Positions 1-9,900 of a stretch of DNA of 64,000 nt are shown piece by piece. Position 1 is the first letter of the stretch; each line of letters begins with the position of its first letter. The stretch comes from Plantago ovata. Lineage: Eukaryota; Streptophyta; Magnoliopsida; Lamiales; Plantaginaceae. The DNA lies in the NCBI GenBank assembly GCA_028274465.1, contig CM051457.1, positions 13,877,097-13,941,096 of the forward strand, read 5' to 3'. Both the position numbers and the translations under genes were made by a program. The notes under the pieces are model-generated. The model was given only the letters and a program-made list of their open reading frames with translations. It was not told the origin of the DNA and did no database searches.

Positions 1-505
1 TTTAGCACTTAAACACTTGATTATGATTGTTGCAAGCTTTAGGAGAGACCAACTCTTTTGTTAGAACATGATGATAATTAATTGATGTTTATGCGGTTTA
101 AATTAATAATGTTTTAAAGCCGGCCGGACTTTCTTCATTTTCTTTTGCTTCCAGACAAAGATTTCATCCAACAAATAATATTCCTGTCCACTCTATGTTT
201 GCGCTTCCTTCATTTTACTGAGATATATATAGACCGCAGAAAATTATTGTATAAAGATCTTTTATGATCAAAATTTTATATACTTCGTGTAAAAGGATGA
301 TACTGGAATGATCAGCACGGTCTAAAAGGGAAGTTTTCAACCGATAAAATAAAGGGGAAGGGTTTGGAAAAACGTACAAACGTATGATAACAAATTTTTG
401 TCTTAAGGCAAGGAACGAGTTTCTTATTAAGTCAATTCTCCCGTTTATACCTATCTATATATATATGTGTGTGATGAGTTGCTTCAAATTACATTAGAAT
501 TTACT
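1..505. other. Intergenic, no gene seen
   Basis: AT-rich sequence with no exon-like reading frame. I see nothing recognisable before the LINE fragment that begins near 506. Confidence 0.5.
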
Positions 506-740
506 TTATGAAATTGAATCCGTTATTGCTAATTTATGGTGGAAAAATGAGAAAGTAAGGAAAATTCATTGGGTCAAATGGAATAGCTAATTTATGTGAC
601 TCTAAAAGAGATGGTCGGATGGGTTTTCATGATCTCCAGTCTTTTAATCTTGCCATGTTAGGCAAACAAATGTGGCACATACTTCACTATTCTAATGATT
701 TGTTGAGTCGTGTATTTAAGGCTAAATTTTTCAGAAGTTA
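506..740 (+). mobile_element. LINE reverse transcriptase remnant
   Basis: Translation gives the motif block found at the C-terminal end of plant LINE ORF2 proteins: [15 protein letters not shown], then after a frame change [19 protein letters not shown], then [10 protein letters not shown]. The order W..W, C..K..GG-like, GF.DL..FN.A.L.KQ.W is characteristic of non-LTR retrotransposons. Stop codons and a frame change sit between the blocks, so this is a dead fragment of about 80 residues. No 3' tail or target duplication is visible, because unrelated sequence follows at about 741. Confidence 0.75.
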
Positions 741-800
741 TAAGGGTGGCTGAGTAGCATAGGAGAGGTCGGGGTTCGAATCCCGACAGATGCATAAGGT
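741..800 (+). repeat. tRNA-like (SINE-like) promoter remnant
   Basis: A box A-like stretch (GTGGCTGAGTAGC) is followed about 26 bases later by an intact box B-like stretch (GGTTCGAATCC) with the short T-arm palindrome GTCGGGGTTCGAATCCCGAC. The spacing is too short for a real tRNA and no anticodon arm folds. It is best read as a degenerate tRNA-derived SINE head abutting the LINE fragment. Confidence 0.4.
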
Positions 801-2507
801 GGTATTGGTGTATTTAGAGTTATAAGGTGGTTTGGGATTAGTGAATGAATAGGAGTAAGGTAGGTTAGCTAGATTTCAAAATATTTTCGACCCTATGCGG
901 CTGAACAGGCTGCATGGATCCAAAACCGGGCCTGATTACCGCAATTTTGTAGATTCATGGTGAAACGCAAGGAAGAAGATGGCTAGAAGTTGGAGAAAAT
1001 GTCAATTGAGGGTCCAAATGTCAATTGAGGGTCCATGCATGTGTGCGCATGGACACGCAATCTCCATGCGAACACATGGAAGGACAGATTTTGAGGCGAC
1101 GAAGACACACTCCATACATTGGCATGGAGATCCACTCAAACACATGGGGCCAGGAACACAATATTTTACTAGATTCTATGTGAAACATGTCTTTTACTTG
1201 TAATTTTCATATTTTTTGCATATAACTCAAAAGTAATCTCTAATGTGACCATTTAAACTAATTAACCTCTACAACAATACGTACCACTTCATATCTATGT
1301 CAAATAACCCATGCCATCACATAATAATCTATCACGTAGCCGCAGTTAACTAGCTAACGCAAGAATTTATATCTACTAAAATGAGTTAGTCTTGCTACTC
1401 TAGGTGTTTTGGTTGTTTTGAGTCGTGATCTCGTTATATTTATTTTGTTTCGAGCATTTCTTTTGTAATAATAAAAATCAAAAAATTTGGCTGCTTAAAA
1501 AAACAAAGCGTCACACACACAGGCACTTACATATACATACGGAGTATACACTTATCATATATTTTGGAAGATTGGACCTCGCATCAACTAATTTATCGAA
1601 TAACATCCCCAAGTTTCTCAAGGTTTTTAACTATATAAAACATGTACAAGTCATGATACTAAATTGGTACTTTCATGTCCATAACAATTAACACAAAAGG
1701 ACAAGGCTAATCAGTAATATAAGCAAACCGATTAATTACATACGTGCTTATATTGCTGCAAAATCATTCTTGACATTGCAATTTCAACATATGGTATTTC
1801 ATGGAATTATTATAAATCACCAACACATATTGAAGTTACAACATAAAACATGAATCACACACATAAAACACGTAACTCGTGCGCAAACTAATTAAAGGAA
1901 CTTGCCTCAAACATTTTACCCAAACAAATATCGAACATGATTTTTCCTTCCTTCTGGCAGACCTACCATCTCGCTTTGAGTCTCCGAAACACTCTGCTGC
2001 TCCTTAAGAATGGTATAAAAGGGAGATAAAGGGAATCAACTCATGTCTTTTGTTGGAACTATGAACATGAGAAAGATACGAAATCGCTTACGTAAGAAGA
2101 GAAAGAACAAGGTGCCATATTCTGATTAATGGAATTCTGATTAATGGAAGAACGAAATCATGGTTGCTAGAGTCTGGAAGAGAAACGTGAGGTTGGATGA
2201 AGTGAGCGGAGAGAAAGAAGTGTGGTTAATGGACTAATCGTGGCAATGGAAGAATGGGTTGGGTTAATTCGGTTTAGTGATACTAATGGGGCTTTTAGAA
2301 CAAAAGAATGGGCTTAAAAGAAAGATAAACCACTCGGGCCAATAAAATAAAATAATTTACGAGAAATAACGATTCAAAATCTATAAATCAAATTTTCACG
2401 CTTCTGTTTGTGCTAAAATGCTTAAATTTGAATAATGATTTTTGAATCGTTACACTAATAATTCTCTCATTTTTAAAGTTTTAATACTATTTCTTAAATA
2501 ATAAGTA
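801..2507. other. Intergenic, unassigned
   Basis: No exon chain or recognisable protein. There is a short direct repeat (ATGTCAATTGAGGGTCCA twice, 1000-1035) and several short ORFs without family signatures. Confidence 0.4.
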
Positions 2508-2968
2508 CTAGAAACCGCATCACACGCTACGCGTGTGAAGCGTTATTTTGTATAACATTATTATTTTATTAAATAATATAGTAAAATGAATAGAGTAAAT
2601 ATGTAATCTTCACATAATGATTTCAAACGTAACCAAAAAATAACTAATTGAGTAATTAAACTTAACACTATGGTGTCCTATAAATGTATATAGTTTTTGT
2701 AGTTATACAATTAATCGTTTTGAATTGAACTATATTAGACATACGAAAAGTATTATTCCGATGAGTCAAGAACCATCAGATACATCTATAGGCTTTAGAA
2801 ACATTCAACTTCGAAATCTGCAATGCATCTTTCGCATGTTAATTGGTGTTCTTCACCAGTTGAATATATTGTCATGTGCGCCATTATCTCTTGCCATTTT
2901 GTTTCATCGAGTCTTCTTCTGTTTGCGCAATATGGACGATATTCAAATTCCAAGTGGCCTAGATAGTA
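2508..2968 (-). mobile_element. Partial Helitron, 3' end copy A
   Basis: On the minus strand the element ends in a short hairpin (CACACGCTACGCGTGTG on +) followed about ten bases later by CTAG, with a host T beyond it. This is the canonical Helitron 3' terminus. The interior matches copy B at 2969-3888 over about 400 bases, including the shared stretch ACATACGAAAAGTATTATTCC. It stops abruptly at the CTAG of copy B, so two 3' ends lie in tandem. Confidence 0.65.
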
Positions 2969-3888
2969 CTAGGAACCGCATCACACGCTACGCGTGTGAA
3001 GCGTAATCTTGTAAAACATTATTATTTTATTAAATAATATATTGAAATAAATGGAGTGAATATATAATATTCTCATAATGACTTCAAACGTAATAAAAAA
3101 TAACTAATTGAGTAATTAAACTTAATATAAATGGTGTGCTATAAATGTATATAGTTTTTGTAGTTATGCAATTAATAGTTTTGAATTGAACTATATTAGA
3201 CATACGAAAAGTATTATTCCGATGAGTTAAGAACCATCAGATACATCTCTAGACTTTGGAAACATTCAACTTCAAAATCTGCAGTGCATCTTTTTCGCAT
3301 GTTAATTGGTATTCTTCATCAGTTGAATATATTGTCAATTGCTTCATATAAACATTGTAGTTTCATAATATGATGTTTTTAGTTATTTTTATAGTATGAT
3401 TTAAGAAAAATTTAAGGTCAAAATGACCATCGAAAAAGTCAACAAAATCAAGTGTTACATTTATTATTGGACGGATGAAGTATGTCTTTTTTTTTATAAG
3501 AACATATTATTGTTATTTTTAAAATTAAGTATAATACGTCATACAACTTTATGTTAAAAAATAAAAATTTAAGAAGAGAATAAATAAAAAAGAAAAAAAT
3601 TACGTCAATAAGATTCGAACCCAACAACTTCAACTAAAATAATGATACAAATAATAGAGAAAAATCACGCCAACAAGATTCAAACTAGACACCTTCAATA
3701 AAAATAATAATAAAAATAATGGAGAAAAGTCACACCAACAGAATTCGAACCCTACATCTTTTAATTGACTAATGACACATGTACGCACCAGATTGAAATT
3801 GGATAAGTAAGATCAACGGATTAAAATTGATTGGTAGGTCAATCAATTGAGTAAATCAACCGACTTATTATATTACTTTAATCCCCAG
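2969..3888 (-). mobile_element. Non-autonomous Helitron, copy B
   Basis: The minus-strand 3' terminus is hairpin plus CTAG at 2969-3005. The body matches, in reverse orientation, the 3' part of the larger element ending at 57458. The minus-strand 5' end is set near 3888 only because the same sequence (CAATTGATTGACCTACC and onward) also starts the other copies. A half Stowaway-like segment lies inside (about 3395-3485), as it does in the copy at 56816-56945, so it was captured before the copies separated. No coding capacity is seen. Confidence 0.6.
3595..3770 (-). repeat. Three tandem units of about 64 bp with box B-like motif
   Basis: Three consecutive units share the pattern A-A-A-TCACGCCAACAAGATTCGAACC. 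Read on the minus strand, each carries a GGTTCGAATC-like element resembling a Pol III box B. Similar units recur at 4310-4450 in the related fragment. No box A lies at a suitable distance. Confidence 0.5.
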
Positions 3889-3933
3889 GTTCTCTATCAT
3901 CAGAGCTAAATTGACGTTTTGGTAAATAAAATA

Positions 3934-4194
3934 CTTCCTCCGTCCAATATATAATAAGTGTAACATTTGGTTTTATAATTGATTTTTTCGAGGATTAGTT
4001 TGACCTTAAATAAATTTTAAATCATTCAAGTACAATAATTAAAAAATTATATTATGAAAATATAAACATTCTAATTTTATGATATGATGTTTTTAATTAT
4101 TTTTATTGTATGATTTGAAAATAATTTAAGGTCAAAATGATCATCGAAAAAGTCAACTAAATCAAATGTTACACTTATTATTGGACGGAGGAAG
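3934..4194. mobile_element. Stowaway-like MITE
   Basis: The ends are inverted copies of CTTCCTCCGTCCAAT, flanked on both sides by TA (3932-3933 and 4195-4196). The whole 261-bp element folds back on itself (GACCTTAAATAAATTT against AATTTAAGGTC-type arms). TA duplication, CTCC-type termini and small size fit a Tc1/mariner-derived MITE. Confidence 0.7.
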
Positions 4195-4196
4195 TA

Positions 4197-4575
4197 TGTC
4201 TTTTTTTCATAATAACATATCATGGTTATTTTTAAATTAAGTATAGACCGACCATACAACTTTAAGTTAAAAAATAAAAATTTAATAGAGAATAAATAAA
4301 AAATAAAGAAATTACGTCAATAAGATTCGAACCCAACACCTTTAACTAAAATAATGATGTTTGAACCAAACAACTTCAATAAAAATAATAACACAAATAA
4401 TGGAGAAAAATCACGCCGACAGGATTCGAAGCCTACACCTTTTAATTAAATAATGACACATGTACACACCAGATTGAAATTGAATACGTAAGATCAACGG
4501 ATTAAAATTGATTGGTAGGTCAATCAATTGGGAGAATCAAGGGGCTTATTATATTATTATACTTTATTACCAAAA
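4197..4575 (-). mobile_element. Helitron 5'-half fragment, copy C
   Basis: This sequence repeats 3486-3888 of copy B almost unit for unit, including the box B-like repeats and the TTGATTGGTAGGTCAATCAA segment. The 3' half is absent; the MITE at 3934-4194 abuts it instead. Confidence 0.55.
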
Positions 4576-5100
4576 GAAGAAACTAAGAGCCACAAAAAAT
4601 GAAATAATATATCTTAAGCTTTCAGATTTGATAATACTTTTTTGAAATGACGTCGGTACATGTGAAATATACTCATTTATCCTAGTCATTTCTTTACGTT
4701 TGTTTTTATTGATTTTTTTGTGTCCCGTTTGACCTCCGTTTACTCCTAAATTATAACGAAAAATTTATTTATAAAAGTATATTATGAAATCATATTGTCT
4801 TTACTTTCATTATATAATTTTATTAATTATTTGTTTGTTAAGATTTAAAATTTATTAGAGGTTAAATTGAGTTAACAAGATAAACGTAAAGAAATGATGT
4901 AGACGGAGCAAATGACTCGTTTGGTCCAATTTCCAATCATACCCTTGATTTTGGTACGAAAATAAAGAATTAGGGCTCATATTTCCACCTGTGTGAGCCA
5001 CGGGTTGGACATGCTTTATTTACCATGCCACGCGTCACGCGCGAGATATGATCTAAAATTTATTTTTGACTGCCCAAAATTAGTTTGTAAAATTCCCGAA
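4576..5100. other. Intergenic upstream of the DUF724 gene
   Basis: AT-rich, with no exon. A short foldback pair (TCATTTCTTTACGTTTGTTTT near 4686 and AACGTAAAGAAATGATG near 4883) suggests one more small MITE remnant of about 230 bp. Confidence 0.35.
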
Positions 5101-5149
5101 AATCTCGTCCGTCAACACAGACAATAGTGACCTATTCATTCATTTGCCG

Positions 5150-5237
5150 ACTGGAGCCAGCGGCCGATTTGCTACTGCTACTCAGTCCCTGACGCTTTGG
5201 GTCCATCCCATGGGAGCTGTTTTCGCCGCCAGAGGCA
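5150..5237 (+). other. Probable 5' UTR exon of the DUF724 gene
   Basis: GC-richer sequence ends in CAGAGGCAG followed by a GT donor at 5238. The next exon opens after the acceptor GACCGCAG at 6894. An ATG at about 5210 would read only a short upstream ORF that overlaps the main ATG at 6903 in another frame, so exon 1 is called non-coding. The exon's 5' limit is not resolved. Confidence 0.4.
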
Positions 5238-5821
5238 GGTGCAACAGAATCTCCACTTCTTAAATTTCTCAATTCTGTTTGCTGTGATCATTTTTCTAGG
5301 GTTTTGTTTATGATTCTGGGACATTTTGCTGCTGTTCATGTCGCTTGCATTTCTGTGAATAATTTTGTTTTTTTGTTCTGTTCTGTGAGTGAGTGAGTGA
5401 TTTCTCCAAATGTGATGTTGCCTGCTTTATATGTTTCCAGTTTGTTTCTAGAAGGTATGATAATATGGAATTTTTGTAAGATATGTGTGTCTGTGATTTA
5501 GGTTTACTTTTCTATTTCTGGAGAGCTTTTGGCTGGATTAGGTAATTTATTTAATAGTTTTCGTAAGTGGAAATTGGTTTACAATATCAAAGTATGTGTT
5601 TAATGTTGATTTTAGGTTTAGTGCCTGTTTGCAAATGAGTATGATTATTCAAAATCATTAAAAAAAAAAAAAAGTGATATCAGCTTATTTAAGCTTGTTA
5701 GTAGATGAAGCTTTTTTTCTTTTAGTGCCTCTTTTTTAACACTCGCTTTCTGATTCTAATAGAAAAAATAAAGCTAAACTGAGTTTCTTCATGAATCATT
5801 TGCAAATACGCACTTATTGTC

Positions 5822-6030
5822 TATCTATTGAGGAATGCAGGCCCTGGTATTCAGTCTCAAATTGTTCTGTTAGTTAATAAAAGGAGTTTCTGTATCTATT
5901 GAGAAATAAATGCTGGCTGTGATACTCAAAATTTTCTGCTAGTTAATCAAACTAGTCTATGTACTTATTGAGAAATACGGTCCCGGGTACTTAAATTGTA
6001 CTGCCAGTTAGTATAACTTAACTACATGAT
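5822..6030 (+). repeat. Triplicated intronic repeat, about 70 bp
   Basis: Three degenerate tandem units each begin TATTGAGAAATA or similar, then run through a GGTA-TTCA-like segment and TTCTGCTAGTTAAT. They lie within the 5' UTR intron of the DUF724 gene. Confidence 0.55.
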
Positions 6031-6902
6031 CATGCCTCTATAAAATTTGGTTTCTGTTCTTGCATGTCAGTATTTAAAAAATTTCTATGGTTCTCTGAAT
6101 CTCACCGAACGACGTGAGTTTGCGGTTTCTACAAATGCTTAGGGAATGAGAATGTAAAATGACTTTTTTAAGATGTACATGTATGCTAATTTAAACATCT
6201 ACCATCTTGTGGATGTATATCACTTTAAACAAAAGATAAAGAGTGTATCATTTTAACTTCATCAATCAAACAGAGGTAATGGAAAGCAAATCATGAAGGT
6301 GAAATAATAAGACTTGAGAATACAGTAAAAACTCTTTAAAGAATACTGCACGAAGGAATAAAATCTTTATTAAACCTAGCTTATAAGCTAGCTGGTAGCC
6401 GATAAGCCAGCTGATTTTTATGGAGGTGTTTAATAAATTATTACTCCCTCTGTTTTTTCCTTTCATTAAATTCCTTACATTTGCTTTTGAAATTGTTTTT
6501 AGGGGGTTTGTAGAATGTGTGTTGTTTGGTTTAGTTGTAGGACCCACCAATAAAGTGTGAGATAAAGGTTGCTATAATATGAAACATATAGATTCTATTT
6601 AAAAGGACAAAAATAAATAAATACTCCAGAAACGACTATCATATATGGGAAAATATTGGCGCTTTTGTGTGTGTTTGTGTCCAGGGGGTGGATAATTTGC
6701 CTCTGCTTGTGTTGATTTTGTTGCTTACATCTGTTTATTTGTTCTCAACTTGTAAGTGAGTCTTAAAATGCTTTATTAATCATTTAGTTAGTTTCACTAA
6801 GCATGTTGAGCTTCCGATGATGTGTTATGATACTTCTATATTTTCTTCGACTTAATTGACTTAATTGTTTTCATCTCAAATCTTGAGACCGCAGACTCTT
6901 TG

Positions 6903-9900
6903 ATGTTTGAAATTGGGAGAGAAGTTGAAGTGTCATTTGACGAAGCATATTGCCGAGACACGTGGTTCCCAGCCACTATACTTGAAGACTTGGGAATGAA
7001 AGGTTTTTGACAGAGTATTGTCGCTCATTTACTAACAATGAGAGTAAGCCTCTGAAAGTAACTGTTGATTCTCTACATATTAGACCGTGCCCTCCACTTC
7101 TCAAGGATAGGCGTTTTGCTTTGTTGGAAAAAGTTGACGCTTACTTCAACTTTGGTTGGTGGAGTGGAGTAATTACAAGAGAGCTTGAAGATAATAAGTA
7201 CATAGTCTTTTTTCAGCAAACAAGAAAGGACAAGGAATTTGATCACTCACTGTTAAGGCCCCATATGGAATGGAAAGATGGAAAATGGTTCCCATCTCAG
7301 GTTTGTCATATCCTAGAGATTTGACTCTCGTCTGTAACTATTTATCAGATTGTGTTTCAGTATCTTTTACTAACCTCCCCCCCCCCTCCTGAAAAGCCCC
7401 CTAGTTTGCAACAATCCTAATTTTCGTACATGTTAATTATAGAGTTGGCAGAGGGCCGGATCTGTGAATTTAGTGAAGGGAGTATATGTTGCATAACTTA
7501 ATTTATTTTTTAGATATGGGTTTGAATTACGCATGCATTACATTTCTTGGTAAGTCAACATCATGTATTGCAAAAATGTGTAATATGTGGTTGCATGATT
7601 TAATTGTATCTGTATGCCAATTTCCTGATAAGTGGCTAAAGTTTGATATCCACTTGCTCATGGTTGTCATTTTCACTTCCAAAATCATGAAGTGCAATAC
7701 TGACAATATATAGTTATTACTATAAATTTTCCTCTGGCTCGCTGGGCTGATGCAGACTAGTGGGCTATGCTGCATAGACATGGACCTAAGGCATGGGGAT
7801 ATCCCAATATGATACGAGGACTCTCGGCAGGATTATGCATTTTTTCTTACTTTTTTTTATGTATGTATTTGCATAATGTTTTTCGCTGTAAATGTTATTA
7901 TACTGCCATTTCTTAAAAAAATAAAAATGTTATTATACTACTAGAACACAGAACTACCACAAATGTTGTAATGTTATAACTAAAAGTGGAGATGAAATTC
8001 GGAAATTAGGGACGTAGGCAGGTGTCAGTGGTAAGTTATTTAGAAAATATAACAAAACCCACGGCTATTTATCTTTTTAAAATTTTGTTGAAATATGTAG
8101 ATACAGAATTTTGTTTATCCATATTTAAATCTCAGATGTCTGCCATCATTTAGTATTTGGTATGCTTATCTTGGTTCTTGTTCTTTAAAAAAAAAAAATT
8201 CATAAACCACATGGATGTTAGCTATGTTATGTTGGAGTATCCGATGCGTGACTTAACTTAAGAAGTAACTGATAACTGAAGGGAGTTTGCGAACTGGCAT
8301 AGATCAGTGATTCGGGGTAAATCATGCTGAATAGATACATATGGAATTTATCTGATGCTAATAATTTGAGTGGTGGGCGGTGCTATAAATTACTAATGAT
8401 GTAATCACAATAAGAGGACAAACGAGTGAAAGAAGAGACACATAAATAATACATTGAAATTTTAAAAAGTTGGAGGGATACTTATGTTGTAACACTATGA
8501 CCCCTTGTGGCTGAGACCCGGCCGTTTGGGCCAGTGTAGTTCATAATGATTCACAAACCAAAGGAAGGTGCACCTTATTGGTAGGACTAGCATTATCAAT
8601 TCCTTTAAGCTTGTAAACTTCGATCTTTACACTTGTAGGCTGCCTCATACTTTTATACTGTAAGAGATGGTGAGTGAGAACGCCATGTAAAATGATCCAA
8701 CAGAACACACTATATCTCTTGTCTCTAAATGTGCACAAGATTTGTGCTTGCTAACTTTTCCGTATCTATGAAGTTGACTACATATATGTTGATATTTTAC
8801 CCAGTAGTTGAATCTTCTTTCTCTTCACACTTATCTCAGGGTGTCTCTTCACACGAAAATTTCTGTGGTGCCCCACTGGCTGGTCTACCGAATAACTCCG
8901 AAAAGAAGAGTTCCTTTGTAGAACATAATAAAACAAACAATCAATTTCAGAAGTTAACTTCCTCCGCTGAGAGACCTCATGCCACTAGATCTGTGGTCCA
9001 AAAAAGAATGAGTTTATCTGATTTACATGACGCTCCCTCACAACACCCAAAAAGACGCAAGGAATCCATTGTACTTGAAGGAAACCAAAAGGACAGGCAC
9101 ATAAGATCGAGTAGTAAATCGTCATCTAGCTGTGTAGGCCCTGGTTCTCCTGATAATATGATAAGTTTCACCAAGCACCCTACAGTGCATCCTTCCTCTG
9201 ACAATCCTTCCTCAGGGAAGATAGCAACTGTAAGTCACACTTGTTATCTGGAATTTGCTATAATATGCATGATTTGTTCGCTATTTGACAGTGGTTGGAT
9301 TTTATAAGTGAAAATTATAATTTCTAGACTCTACATTTAGATCTCCAGGTGATGTTTTTATTACCTTTCCGCGTTGTGGTGAATTACATGGTTAATCGAA
9401 TAAACTCCAAAGACCTTGTTAGCGAATTTTCATAAGAAAATTGTGACCTGTGAGATATAAACAGGTTTCAGCATAGTATCCTTGTTTAAAAATTTGCATG
9501 TGTCTGCCAATACATCACACAAGTTTTTACATTGCTCTAAGCATCATGAATTTGGTAAAAGAACTCGTTTTTTGCCGTCAACTATTTTTTCCGGTGGGTT
9601 TCAAATCGGTTTAAAAATGTATTGGTTAGTAATCAGTTATCAAAGGATTGGATGCCCTGTTCTACTTAAATTGATTCAGTCACCATTAAGTAACCTCTAC
9701 CACCAAGAGCTTAAAGGAAGTGTTTGTACTTTGTACATCATTTGATGTTTTTTGATCCTCAACCATTCTGCAGAGAAAGAATGGAACTGTGGGTTCAATA
9801 GGAGATCATGGGAAGGTCAAATTAGCATCATGCTCAAAGAAGAGTAGTGAGCAAATATTGCAAGGCAGAAGTCCTGAAACTCGATTAGCAGGTATTTTCT

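Noticed and set aside
6385-6620. Possible MITE in the DUF724 leader intron (CTCCCTCTGTTTTTTCC end)
   Set aside because: Only one terminus is convincing. No inverted partner or target duplication was found.
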